Shown here one piece after another: positions 47,022-55,694 of a stretch of 64,000 nt of DNA (the first letter of the stretch is position 1; each line of letters starts with the position of its first letter). The DNA is from Granulosicoccaceae sp. 1_MG-2023. GTDB lineage: Bacteria > Pseudomonadota > Gammaproteobacteria > Granulosicoccales > Granulosicoccaceae. The translations under genes and the position numbers were made by a program. The stretch covers positions 1 to 64,000 of the forward strand of contig JAUOPI010000009.1 in NCBI GenBank assembly GCA_030546905.1, given 5' to 3'. The notes under the pieces are model-generated. The model did no database searches, was not told the origin of the DNA, and was given only the letters and a program-made list of their open reading frames with translations.

Positions 47022-47929
47022 ACCGGCGCCTTGCTCTGCAAGGTCCGGCAAAGGAAATCCACCGCCGCTTTGACCTTGGGAATCCGGTAGCGCTGTTTTT
47101 GATAAAGCAGATACACCGCGTTACCGGGGTCCGGCGTCACCACCAAGGGCTCGGGAAAATCCAGCAGAAGCAAGGCCGCGCTGTCCAGCGCGTCCTGCAC
47201 CGCCCATTGCGGCATCAGCAGAATCCCCTTCGCCGCGATCGCCAGACGGATCAGCCAGGCGCCGTTGTTGCTGACCGCATAAGCCGGTGCACTGACGTTT
47301 TGCCAGCGCCCGTCGATCTCGCTCAGCCAGGGCGTCGGCCCGACCGGCGTTTTGTAGAACAGGCCGCTGTGCGAAGCCAATTCCCGCGTACTTTGCGGCC
47401 TGCCATGCCGGCGTAAGTAGTCCGGCGAGGCGACCGCGACAAAGTCATTGTCGAGCAAACGCACGGCCATGACCCGCTCATCGGGCGCAAAACCACCGCG
47501 GATCGCCAAATCCACATCCTCACTGCCGGGCTTGCTCAGTTCATCCGTCAGGGTCACATCCAGACGCACGCGCGGGTGCTGTTCGACAAATCGTTCCAGC
47601 AAAGGCAGCAGGATACGCTCGCCGAACCCGACCAGCGCATTGACCTTCAACACCCCCTGGGGCGCGGACTGATAGTCCCTGACCGCATCGTCGGCCAGGG
47701 CAAGCTGGTGCAGCAGTTTTTCCGCATCACGACAGTACTGCGTGCCGACTTCGGTGAGGGAAACCGTGCGCGTGGTGCGCAGCACCAGCTCAGCGCCGAG
47801 CCTTGCCTCCAGTTCGCTGACCCGGCGTGAGACCGAGGACGGCGGAACGCCAAGCTGGCGCGCTGCGGCGGTAAAACTGCCGGTTCCGGCCACGGCCAGC
47901 AGATAGCGCATGGCTTTGAGTTGATCCAT
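47018..47929 (-). CDS. LysR-family regulator
   Basis: 303 residues. The N-terminal HTH, MDQLKAMRYLLAVAGTGSFTAAARQLGVPPSSVSRRVSELEARLGAELVLRTTRTVSLTEVG, is typical of the group with AaeR/DsdC-like members. The C-terminal effector domain begins around residue 90. It is divergent from the oxidoreductase gene at 48037, the usual LysR-target arrangement, so it likely controls that gene. Inducer unknown. Confidence 0.88.
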   Translation of the reverse strand: MDQLKAMRYLLAVAGTGSFTAAARQLGVPPSSVSRRVSELEARLGAELVLRTTRTVSLTEVGTQYCRDAEKLLHQLALADDAVRDYQSAPQGVLKVNALVGFGERILLPLLERFVEQHPRVRLDVTLTDELSKPGSEDVDLAIRGGFAPDERVMAVRLLDNDFVAVASPDYLRRHGRPQSTRELASHSGLFYKTPVGPTPWLSEIDGRWQNVSAPAYAVSNNGAWLIRLAIAAKGILLMPQWAVQDALDSAALLLLDFPEPLVVTPDPGNAVYLLYQKQRYRIPKVKAAVDFLCRTLQSKAPV

Positions 47930-48036
47930 CGTCCACCTTTGTCATTTTGGCAATAATGTTAATCACATTAGCCCCTTTATCCAAGCCTATCGGGTACCTA
48001 GGATTTACCCCACAACGAACATCGAAGAGAAACACC

Positions 48037-49038
48037 ATGAGCGAATACACACAGATTCACCTGAGCGCACGGCCTGAAGCGGGCGAAGTGCCGGGGCCGC
48101 GCTTGTTTGAGGTACGCAAACAAACCATACCTGCCATCCTGGACGGGCAAATCCTGATTAAACAAACCCATATGTCACTGGACCCGGCCATGCTCGGCTG
48201 GATGTCGGCCGATACCGAGAGCTACATCCCGCCCGTGGAACTGGGTGACGTGATGCGCGCCAGCGGGCTCGGCGAAGTCGTCGAATCCAGACACCCGGAT
48301 TTCGCCGTCGGCGAACGGGTTAACGGTCTGCTGGGCTGGACCGAATACGCGGTCAGCGACGGTCAGAACCTGAACAAGCTGCCGCCGGATCTGGATGCCG
48401 AAGCGGCACTGGCGGTCTTCGCCCTGCCCGGCATGACGGCCACTCAGGGCCTGTTGAATGTGGGCAAACCAAAAGCCGGTGAAACCCTGGTCGTCAGCGG
48501 CGCGGCCGGCTCGGTGGGCTCGATTGTCGGCCAGTTGGGCAAGGCCGAAGGCCTGCGCGTGATCGGCGTGGTCGGCAGTGATGAAAAAGCCCGCTGGATC
48601 GTCGATGAGCTCGGTTTTGACGGCGCCATCAACTACAAAACCGATAACATCCCTGCCCGTCTGGTCGAGCTGACACCAGACCGTATCGATGTCTACTTTG
48701 AGAACACCGGCGGACCGATCCAGCATCATGTGATGGAACGCATGAATGCGCACGGGCGTATCGTGGTCTGCGGCCTGATCGCCGATTATACAAGCGAGGA
48801 ACCGAGTCCCGGTCCAAGCTGGCTGCAGGTCATTAAAAAACGCCTGACCATTCAGGGCTTCACCATGCCCGACCACTGGCATGAAATCCCCGCCCTGCAG
48901 GCACAACTCACGCCTTATGTCATGCAGGGCAAAATCAAATACCGCACGCATATTATCGAGGGTCTGGAAAACGCCATGGATGCGCTGGCCCTGCTGTTCA
49001 ACGGCGGCAACAAGGGCAAGCTGATCGTCAAACTCTGA
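48037..49038 (+). CDS. NADP-dependent medium-chain oxidoreductase
   Basis: 333 residues from ATG at 48037. Leukotriene B4 12-hydroxydehydrogenase / curcumin-reductase-like branch of the medium-chain dehydrogenase family, lacking the structural and catalytic zinc ligands. LVVSGAAGSVGSIVGQLGKAEGLRVIGVVGSDEKARW is the cofactor loop. FENTGGPIQHHVMERMNAHGRIVVCGLIADY and KGKLIVKL at the end are typical. It probably reduces alkenals or alkenones with NADPH. Divergent from the LysR gene. Confidence 0.88.
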   Translation: MSEYTQIHLSARPEAGEVPGPRLFEVRKQTIPAILDGQILIKQTHMSLDPAMLGWMSADTESYIPPVELGDVMRASGLGEVVESRHPDFAVGERVNGLLGWTEYAVSDGQNLNKLPPDLDAEAALAVFALPGMTATQGLLNVGKPKAGETLVVSGAAGSVGSIVGQLGKAEGLRVIGVVGSDEKARWIVDELGFDGAINYKTDNIPARLVELTPDRIDVYFENTGGPIQHHVMERMNAHGRIVVCGLIADYTSEEPSPGPSWLQVIKKRLTIQGFTMPDHWHEIPALQAQLTPYVMQGKIKYRTHIIEGLENAMDALALLFNGGNKGKLIVKL

Positions 49039-49147
49039 CCGCCACGGCCTGCCCTGCCAGCGGCTTGCGAATCTCACAAGCCGCTGCGCGCTGATTGCGA
49101 TATCCTTGCCGGATCCGGAAACACCGAACTTATGCAAGGAAGACCCT

Positions 49148-49891
49148 ATGTCCTCACCGAAACGCATTGCTCTGCTGATCGACTGCGATAACGTCAGTCA
49201 CAACGCCATCGAAGGCGTACTTCAGGAACTGGCCAAATACGGCATGGTTAACGTGCGACACGCCCACGGCGACTGGAATAACCCCTCATTGTCGGGCTGG
49301 CGTGAACGTCTGCACCCGAACGCCATCCGCCCGATACAGCAATTTGCCTATACCAAAGGCAAAAACGCCACCGATTCGGCCATGATTATCGACGCCATGG
49401 ATTTGCTCTACAGCAATAACATCGACGCCTTTGCCCTGATGACCAGTGACAGTGACTTTACCCCGCTGGTACTGCGCATTCTCGAAAGCGGCCTGCCTGT
49501 CTACGGCTTCGGCGAAAAGAAAACCCCGAAACCCTTTGTCGATGCCTGTTCACCGTTTATCTACACGGAAAATCTGGTCGCCGAAGACGAGGAAGAAGAA
49601 ACCCGCAAACCCGATCAGCCGGAACGGCCGCGCTTCAAGGACCGCAATCAGCTGCGCGGTGACACCAAGCTGGTGCGTCTGCTGCGCACGGCAGTCGAGC
49701 AAACCTCCGAGGACGATGGCTGGGCGATGATGAGCAAAGTCGGCCATTATATTTCCAACAACAGCTCCTTCTCGGCGATTAACTACGGCTACAAAAAGCT
49801 CGGCGATCTGATCCGTGCCACCGGATTGTTCGAAACCGAAATGCGCAACGACGGCACATCCATGTATATCCGGGACGCGCGCAACAGCTGA
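49148..49891 (+). CDS. NYN-domain nuclease-like protein with LOTUS domain
   Basis: 247 residues from ATG at 49148 (AAGGAAG upstream). The N-terminal NYN (PIN-like) domain has the acidic positions LLIDCDNVSHNAI, ATDSAMIIDAMDLLYSN and ALMTSDSDFTPLV, which in related proteins bind Mg2+ for RNA cleavage. An acidic linker (EDEEEETRK) leads to a C-terminal OST-HTH/LOTUS domain (about 165-245) ending GLFETEMRNDGTSMYIRDAR. Probably an RNA-processing or RNA-binding protein. Monocistronic. Confidence 0.82.
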   Translation: MSSPKRIALLIDCDNVSHNAIEGVLQELAKYGMVNVRHAHGDWNNPSLSGWRERLHPNAIRPIQQFAYTKGKNATDSAMIIDAMDLLYSNNIDAFALMTSDSDFTPLVLRILESGLPVYGFGEKKTPKPFVDACSPFIYTENLVAEDEEEETRKPDQPERPRFKDRNQLRGDTKLVRLLRTAVEQTSEDDGWAMMSKVGHYISNNSSFSAINYGYKKLGDLIRATGLFETEMRNDGTSMYIRDARNS

Positions 49892-49900
49892 GCAACACGC

Positions 49901-50989
49901 TCAGTCCGGCCACAGCGGCCGGCCCTGACAGGACTGATTGCCGATCACAAACTCGCCGGTGCTGAGCTGCAACTCAGCGCCGCCGGGCAAGGCAAAATTA
50001 CGCTGAACCAGGCATTTGCCGCGGGTCGGCCCGCCGACCAAGCGGGTGCCGGGCCGGTGTTGCTTCAGGACCCGCGCGAAAATCTCCGCCGAGCTGGCGG
50101 TAAAACCACCGATCAACACAGTCAGCGGCGGCAGCCCCGCAATCTGTCCGGGCAAGGTATGCAAACGCCGCTCGCCCTGCGCCGACAGCACCCGCCCGAT
50201 CTCAAGGCCCGGCGGCAGAAATAACGACAGCCAATCGGTCATGGCAAACAAATCACCACCGGGACTGAAACGCAGATCCAACACCAAGGCTGACCCCCGC
50301 ATCGCCTGCCTCAGATAGGCGGCCAGCTCCCGCGTCTGCCCTGATCTGAATTGCCGGATGCGGATCATCGCGCCGTCGTCGTCCTGCTCAAAATACAAGG
50401 CGGCATTGGGATAGCGAACCACCGGCAGCGACAAGGTACGCCCGTCGCCGAGACCGACGCTCAGCGTTTCGCCGGCGCGGTGTGAAACCAAGGGCCGGAA
50501 ACTGCTGATATCCGTGCCGCTGACAGGCTGCTTATCCAGCTGCTGCAGAGCCGTTGCAGTACCGCTACCGACCGCATCGGCAAACGGCGTACCCGGGACA
50601 GCCACCGCATAGGCCTGCGGCCCGTCAAACAAGATATCAAGCCCGGCACCAACACGTTGCAACTCCGCCCGCCGGCGGCGCAGCCCGGCCTGCTCTGCAT
50701 CAAGCAGGCGCGAATACGGATCAAGCGATGCCAGCAGGCTGTGTACCGATTCGCCCCGGTCCAGACGCTCGCGCAACGCGGCCGGCGACGGCTTCGCGAA
50801 GTGATGCCGTGCTATAAGTGAAACAAGGATGCTTTGCTGCGTACTCAGACTTTGCCCGGACGCTGCCGCCGATGGCAGCGGATCGCCCGTCCGCGCGGCA
50901 GACGCCGTATCGCTATCGGCAGCATCGGGCTGACAGGCGAGCAGACAAACACACAACAGCGCCGGCGCGAACCGGGCAATCACGCTCAC
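49901..50989 (-). CDS. S41-family protease lipoprotein
   Basis: 362 residues, starting at GTG (50989) in a GTGA overlap with the upstream lipoprotein stop. The lipobox LLAC places the lipidated Cys at residue 19. The C-terminal part is a tail-specific protease (CtpA/Tsp-like) domain: LVLDLRFSPGGDLFAMTDWLSLFL, the catalytic Ser in IGGFTASSAEIFARVL, and the Lys in GPTRGKCLVQ. A PDZ-like segment (about 110-175) precedes it. It is the last gene of the kinase-lipoprotein operon and probably acts in the periplasm or under the outer membrane. Confidence 0.82.
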   Translation of the reverse strand: MSVIARFAPALLCVCLLACQPDAADSDTASAARTGDPLPSAAASGQSLSTQQSILVSLIARHHFAKPSPAALRERLDRGESVHSLLASLDPYSRLLDAEQAGLRRRRAELQRVGAGLDILFDGPQAYAVAVPGTPFADAVGSGTATALQQLDKQPVSGTDISSFRPLVSHRAGETLSVGLGDGRTLSLPVVRYPNAALYFEQDDDGAMIRIRQFRSGQTRELAAYLRQAMRGSALVLDLRFSPGGDLFAMTDWLSLFLPPGLEIGRVLSAQGERRLHTLPGQIAGLPPLTVLIGGFTASSAEIFARVLKQHRPGTRLVGGPTRGKCLVQRNFALPGGAELQLSTGEFVIGNQSCQGRPLWPD

Positions 50990-51510
50990 TGTGACAACAC
51001 GATCTGCCGCAAGGTGGCCACTTCGCTGCGCAGCGCTTGCAACTCTTCACTATCGGCTGCGCTGCTCTCGCCGGCATCGTGCGTGGCCTGCAAACGATTC
51101 AGTGCGGCGCGGATATCGCTGAGCTGTTGCTGTTTTTCGCGTATACCGGCGTCTTGTTTGGCCTTGGCTGCTGACTCGGCCTCAAGCACCCGCTGCAGGG
51201 CTTCGGTTTCGCCGCGCAGGGCTTCTAGCCGGGCTTGCATTAATGAGAGCTGTTGCTGCTTGTCCTGCGCCTGCAACTGCAGACGGGTGTTCTCCTTGGC
51301 GCTGGCGTCCTTCGCTGCGGCACTGCGTTGCGCCTCGGCTTCGGCCGCCTGCAGATCAGCCTTGTATTGTCCGGAACTGATCCCGCAGGCAGCCTGAAAC
51401 AGATTCGCCTGCTCCGGTCTTACCCCCGGCGAGCAACAGCCGGACAACACAAGCAACAGCACCGGCAGGCTTAAGGCGGGTGAAGGGTTTGGCAGCGATA
51501 GCGCGTTCAT
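50986..51510 (-). CDS. Coiled-coil lipoprotein
   Basis: 174 residues. Lipobox LSGC with the modified Cys near residue 25. The mature part is mostly a long Gln/Ala/Glu/Lys helix (about 50-160, for example EENTRLQLQAQDKQQQLSLM-like segments) likely to form coiled coil. No domain recognised. It overlaps the upstream gene's stop and the downstream S41 gene's start by 4 bases each, so synthesis is coupled. Confidence 0.72.
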   Translation of the reverse strand: MNALSLPNPSPALSLPVLLLVLSGCCSPGVRPEQANLFQAACGISSGQYKADLQAAEAEAQRSAAAKDASAKENTRLQLQAQDKQQQLSLMQARLEALRGETEALQRVLEAESAAKAKQDAGIREKQQQLSDIRAALNRLQATHDAGESSAADSEELQALRSEVATLRQIVLSQ

Positions 51511-52214
51511 AAGCTATTGTCCATAGCGTTCAGGGTCGTGACATGATTGCTGAGAATTTCACGTTCGGCCCGTAAGGCCGCGATTTCCACTTCCCAGGCT
51601 GCGCTTTGCGCCTGATTCAGTCCGGCCCGGTGACGGTTAAACTGCTGTTGTGCTTCGGTCAGCTCGGTATCTATCGCCACCAAGGTCTGCTGCGCCTTGA
51701 GGCGCTGTTGCGCTATTACCTGTTTGGAACGGGCAATATCTTTGCGGCGCTGGCTTTGCGTATAAGCGGCATCCCTGAGCATGCTGATCTGTTTATCGTA
51801 ATCACGGATATTGACCCGTAACCGCGCATTGTATTGTTCCAGATCACGCCGGGTACGCCGGTTGCGCAAGGTCTCCTGTTCGGCGGCGATGCGTGCATTC
51901 GCATAGTGATCGGTGCGTTTGCCGATGCTGTAACCGACCACGCTGCCACCGATACAGCCGAGCATGGCAGCAATGGCGGCGCGTTTATTGGCGTCTTTTT
52001 TACCGAAGTTCTGCAACAAGGTGATCGCCCCCAGACCAACGGCACCGACCGCGCATCCCTGTGCGGCGAGCCTTTCCGACTGTGCCGGCGTGCTGCCGCC
52101 GGTAGCGGGCGCCGGCTTGCCGCCTGTAGGCTGCGTCACCGCCGACAGACAGGCACTTAACAAACTTGCGCTAACCAGCGCGGCCAGTAGCGCACGTACT
52201 TTTTGCAATACCAT
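51507..52214 (-). CDS. Glycine-zipper coiled-coil lipoprotein
   Basis: 235 residues from ATG at 52214 (a GTG one codon earlier is possible). Lipobox LSAC with Cys near residue 22. A Gly/Ala-rich hydrophobic segment (about 52-98, GCAVGAVGLGAITLL and AAIAAMLGCIGGSVVGYSIG) fits a glycine zipper, followed by a long charged coiled coil. The layout resembles lipoproteins that span or bridge the periplasm. Its start lies inside a few bases of the kinase stop. Confidence 0.72.
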   Translation of the reverse strand: MVLQKVRALLAALVSASLLSACLSAVTQPTGGKPAPATGGSTPAQSERLAAQGCAVGAVGLGAITLLQNFGKKDANKRAAIAAMLGCIGGSVVGYSIGKRTDHYANARIAAEQETLRNRRTRRDLEQYNARLRVNIRDYDKQISMLRDAAYTQSQRRKDIARSKQVIAQQRLKAQQTLVAIDTELTEAQQQFNRHRAGLNQAQSAAWEVEIAALRAEREILSNHVTTLNAMDNSL

Positions 52215-52218
52215 CACC

Positions 52219-53778
52219 TTATCCCTGCTCCATCAGTCCGTTGCGGCTGAGTTCTTTCAGTTCATCGCGGATCGCCGCCAGATCCGGCTCGGCCAGCGCC
52301 GCATGTGTGGCCAGCACCTCCGCCAGCAGCGGATAAACCGGGTCCTGTTGATATTCTTCCCGCGCCAGAACCTCTTGCAGCACGCCGGCACGCACATCGG
52401 GCGCCAAGGCGGCCAGTTCGCTGACCGCATCGAAGTACCGGGCAGTATTGCCGGCAAAGCCCTCGCGGCTTTCGTCCAGCTTGTTCTGCTGATCGACCAG
52501 AAAACGGGTCCGGTCAGCGGTGGCCGGCAGGTTGCGGATATTGCTGATCAGATCCGCGATTTTGCTGCCGCGGGCCTCGTGCCAACAGGCAGTTTTCGAC
52601 AACAGCAAGGCTGACACCACCAGACTTCTGGCCATAGGCATCTGATCGGCCGCGGCCGGCACGGGCGGTGAGAGCGGCTGATCAGGCGCTGCGATCTGTG
52701 TCTGCGTGGTATCAGGCTCACTGAGCGCAACATCCGGCGCCTGCCCCTGCAGCCACCACCAGCCAAGACCGCTCACGCCGGCCAGCAACAGCAGCATAAC
52801 GGCAAGTCTGCCCGGCCGTTTGGCTGCAGCTGCGGCCGGCGTCGGGACCTGCGCCGCTTCAGGCGCCAGGGCTTTGTTCCAGGCTTGCGTTGTTGCAGGG
52901 CGCTGTGCCGGATCAAAGGCCAGCGCCTGATCGATGGCGTGCAGAAAACCTGTGGAATAACCCTCAGGCTGACAGCGGCTCAGGGCCTCATAAGGATCGG
53001 GGCGGTCGCCGAACACTGCCGCAGCACGCAGACTACCATTGGGCGGACGCTTGCCGCGCACGGCGTAATACAAGGTTGCCGCCAGAGCGTAGATATCGGT
53101 CCACGGGCCCTGTTCTTTCCAGTCCGGATTTTCCTGTTCAAAAGGCGCGTAACCGGGGGTGAGGATGCGTGTCAGATCGCCGCTTTGGCGCCCGCGGATA
53201 TCCCGCGCGGCACCGAAGTCGAGCAGTACCGGTGTGCCGTCTCCGCGGATATAGATATTGTCGGCTTTGATATCGCGGTGGATGTAACCGGCTTCGTGAA
53301 CCTGTTGTAAACCACGGTTGATCGGCAGAAAAATCGCCAGCAAGTCCGCTTCGGAAGGCCCCGGGTTTTCTTTTAACCACTGATTGAAGTTCTGCCCGGT
53401 CTCATAGTTCATGACCAGATAAGCGGTGCCGAGCGCCTGAAAGTAAGTCAGAACGCGCACGATATTGGGATGATCGAACTGCACCAGGGTGCGCGCTTCC
53501 TGCAGAAAACTACTCAGGCCGTAGCGGAAGAATTCCTCACTCTCGGGCGACTGGGAGCTGACTGTCAGGGTGTTGTCACGACTGGCCGCCGTGGCCGGCA
53601 GGTATTCCTTGATCGCCACCAGACGCTGCAGCTGGCTTTCTTCAGCCAGATAGGTCAGCCCGAAGGCGCCGCGGCCGAGCAAACGGATGATGCGGTAGTT
53701 GTGGATATGCGTGCCCGGCGGCAGCGCATCGGCCGGCTGCCCCGCAATAACCGTGGCGGCATCTGAGGAGGTCTCCAT
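52219..53778 (-). CDS. Membrane-anchored Ser/Thr protein kinase
   Basis: 519 residues. The kinase domain (about 28-305) has the Gly loop LLGRGAFG, Lys57 in VAIKEYL, the catalytic HRDIKADN (167-174), DFGAARDI (187-194), and TPGYAPFEQ, a bacterial Hanks-type pattern with an activation loop that keeps Thr/Ser. One membrane segment (about 325-343, AVMLLLLAGVSGLGWWWL) leads to an external domain of about 170 residues without PASTA repeats. It is the first gene of a four-gene operon with two lipoproteins and a protease. Targets are unknown. Confidence 0.88.
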   Translation of the reverse strand: METSSDAATVIAGQPADALPPGTHIHNYRIIRLLGRGAFGLTYLAEESQLQRLVAIKEYLPATAASRDNTLTVSSQSPESEEFFRYGLSSFLQEARTLVQFDHPNIVRVLTYFQALGTAYLVMNYETGQNFNQWLKENPGPSEADLLAIFLPINRGLQQVHEAGYIHRDIKADNIYIRGDGTPVLLDFGAARDIRGRQSGDLTRILTPGYAPFEQENPDWKEQGPWTDIYALAATLYYAVRGKRPPNGSLRAAAVFGDRPDPYEALSRCQPEGYSTGFLHAIDQALAFDPAQRPATTQAWNKALAPEAAQVPTPAAAAAKRPGRLAVMLLLLAGVSGLGWWWLQGQAPDVALSEPDTTQTQIAAPDQPLSPPVPAAADQMPMARSLVVSALLLSKTACWHEARGSKIADLISNIRNLPATADRTRFLVDQQNKLDESREGFAGNTARYFDAVSELAALAPDVRAGVLQEVLAREEYQQDPVYPLLAEVLATHAALAEPDLAAIRDELKELSRNGLMEQG

Positions 53779-53867
53779 ATGGCCACGATGCTAGCCTGCA
53801 CAAGCTCGGGCTTGCACTAGCAGATAGTGTTACGGCGCTGTCGGATTGCCCTGACGGCGCACGCCGG

Positions 53868-53890
53868 GAGCCGGACAGTCTGTCCGGCTC
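53868..53890. terminator. 10-bp hairpin between AhpD-like and kinase genes
   Basis: GAGCCGGACA (53868-53877) pairs with TGTCCGGCTC (53881-53890) around a GTC loop. There is no T-run on either strand. It lies about 20 bases after the AhpD-like stop, so it may still end that transcript. Confidence 0.4.
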
Positions 53891-53911
53891 GGCACTTGCG
53901 CGCCCTGAAGA

Positions 53912-54457
53912 TCAGGCGTTTTTGACGAACTTTTTAAACGGCGCATCCACCGGCGTGTCGGCCAGATGGTTGACGTAATTGCTGATGACCTTCTGCGCCA
54001 GCCCCAGAATGATCTCCAGCAGCTGTTGGTCACCGTAACCGGCCGCACGGAAAGCCGCTTCCTGCTCTTCGCTGAGACGGCCGCGCTGATCGGCCATGGC
54101 CCGTGTGGTCGCCTGCAAGGCGCGCAGTTTCGGATCGTCCAGCGCCTTGCCTTCATTCAGCGCGTCAATCAGCGCCGGATCGACCTTCATGGAATGGGCA
54201 ATCCCGGTATGCGCCGGCAGGCAATAGTGGCATTCGTGGTAAAGATTAATGGTCTGCCAGACCACGGTCAGCTCGGCCGCGTCAAAGCTCGTGTTCTGGA
54301 ACTGCTCATGCAAATAAGCATAGGCATCAAAGGTTTGCGGTGAGTTGGCCAGCGCTTTGTGCAGCCCCGGTACAAAGCCGAAAGCGGCCTGTGAGGCGTC
54401 GAGTTTTGCTTTTACCGCAGCGCTTGCGCTGGCCGGATCAATCAGTTGTACAGTCAT
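53912..54457 (-). CDS. Carboxymuconolactone decarboxylase / AhpD-like protein
   Basis: 181 residues. The redox motif ECHYCLPAHTGIAH carries the Cys-x-x-Cys plus His typical of AhpD-like peroxidase partners and related CMD-fold proteins. It probably has peroxidase or disulfide-exchange activity. It is divergent from an AraC regulator, with an inverted-repeat operator in between, so it is likely the regulated gene. Confidence 0.87.
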   Translation of the reverse strand: MTVQLIDPASASAAVKAKLDASQAAFGFVPGLHKALANSPQTFDAYAYLHEQFQNTSFDAAELTVVWQTINLYHECHYCLPAHTGIAHSMKVDPALIDALNEGKALDDPKLRALQATTRAMADQRGRLSEEQEAAFRAAGYGDQQLLEIILGLAQKVISNYVNHLADTPVDAPFKKFVKNA

Positions 54458-54506
54458 AACAGTCTGTCCTTAGTCAGTGGAAGCTGCACATTAGCCGGTA
54501 AAACCT

Positions 54507-54550
54507 GTACGATGAATAGCTGTTCATACAGTTAACTTGATTCATCGTAC
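54507..54550. promoter_or_regulatory. Inverted-repeat operator between AhpD-like and AraC genes
   Basis: GTACGATGAA (54507-54516) and TTCATCGTAC (54541-54550) are perfect inverted copies 24 bases apart. A third partial half-site, TTCATAC (54523-54529), lies between them. The spacing allows AraC-type dimer or looped binding in the divergent promoter region, 4 bases before the AraC start. Confidence 0.6.
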
Positions 54551-54554
54551 ACAT

Positions 54555-55445
54555 ATGCCCGTGATAGACGACTTAATCGACGTATTGCGCCTGCACGTGC
54601 GGATCTACCACAACGCGCGGGTTTGCGGCGACTGGCAGATGAGCACCGGGGCCTCGGCCAAGACCTGCTTCCATATGCCGACGCAGGGCAATTGCCGGCT
54701 GGATGTGCCCGGCCACGGCCAGTGGACGCTGGACGAAGGGGACGTGGTGCTGTTTCCGGAAGAGCTGCCGCACTCCCTGCTGCCGGTCGAACGCCTGCAA
54801 GGGCCCGAAGAACATTTGCCGCTCAGCTGCTCACAAGACAAGCCTGGCACCAGCTTGCTGTGCGGCGAGATCCGCTTCAGCCATCCCGGTGCTGCGCAGC
54901 TGCTTGCCCTGATGCCGCCGGTGCTGGTGTTGCGCCGCGCACAGGCTGCAGACTGGCTCAATCCGCTCACCGCCCTGATCGTGCAGGAAAGCCTGCGCGG
55001 CGACGCCGACAATCAAAGTCCGGTGCTCAATCAGCTCTGCGAATTGCTGGTCTGCTATATGTTGCGCAGCTTCACCGACGACCACTCACTGCAGCAAGGC
55101 TTGTTTTCGCTGCTCAGCGATAAGCGGCTGGCGCCGGCGCTTAAAGCCATCCACCAACAGCCGGAGAAAGACTGGCAATTGCAGGATCTGGCGGCGCTGG
55201 TGGCCATGTCGCGCACCCTGTTTTCCAAACGCTTCCGCGAAGTCAGCGGCTGGACCGCCATGCAGTACCTGACCTGGTGGCGTATGCAACTGGCATACGG
55301 CGCGCTTCAGCAAGGGCGCTTTGTGGCCGAAGTTGCCGCCGACGCCGGCTATGGCAGCGAGGCGGCTTTCAGCCGCGCGTTTAAAGCCAGCTTCGGCGAA
55401 ACGCCCGGTAAGGTGCGCGCCGCCGCCAAGTCCCTCACCCCGTAA
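54555..55445 (+). CDS. AraC-family regulator
   Basis: 296 residues from ATG at 54555; a TTG at 54537 would add six residues. The N-terminal cupin-type sensing domain (CRLDVPGHGQWTLDEGDVVLFPEELPHSLL) is followed by a C-terminal double HTH (WQLQDLAALVAMSRTLFSKRFREVSGWTAMQYLTWWRMQLAYGAL, VAADAGYGSEAAFSRAFKASFGETPGKVR). It probably controls the divergent AhpD-like gene and itself through the nearby inverted repeat. Effector unknown. Confidence 0.9.
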   Translation: MPVIDDLIDVLRLHVRIYHNARVCGDWQMSTGASAKTCFHMPTQGNCRLDVPGHGQWTLDEGDVVLFPEELPHSLLPVERLQGPEEHLPLSCSQDKPGTSLLCGEIRFSHPGAAQLLALMPPVLVLRRAQAADWLNPLTALIVQESLRGDADNQSPVLNQLCELLVCYMLRSFTDDHSLQQGLFSLLSDKRLAPALKAIHQQPEKDWQLQDLAALVAMSRTLFSKRFREVSGWTAMQYLTWWRMQLAYGALQQGRFVAEVAADAGYGSEAAFSRAFKASFGETPGKVRAAAKSLTP

Positions 55446-55635
55446 AACACAGGGCGCTTACCACGCGCCCTGAGCGCTGCACGCCCCCTCTTCAAACCCG
55501 GTCTGCGGCCAACCCGGCCCGGACCGCCGCCCCGACGCTAAACCACACCGGCAGCGTCGCACTGTCCGCGCTTGCGGGCTCTGCGTTGCAAAAAGCGGAA
55601 CCTATCGTTCAGCAATTGACGGTTTTAAACGTATT

Positions 55636-55654
55636 GGAAATCATTATCATTTGC
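55636..55654 (+). promoter_or_regulatory. Fur box upstream of the TonB receptor
   Basis: GGAAATCATTATCATTTGC closely matches the AT-rich core of the Fur 19-mer (GATAATGATAATCATTATC). It lies about 40 bases before the receptor start, so iron-Fur should repress this gene. Confidence 0.7.
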
Positions 55655-55694
55655 CTTAGTGTAATTTTTCGTATAACGATGTAAGGGAAACTCT

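Noticed and set aside
48175-49167. Minus-strand 330-residue frame opposite the oxidoreductase at 48037
   Set aside because: A shadow of the medium-chain dehydrogenase, whose cofactor-binding motif is clear on the plus strand.
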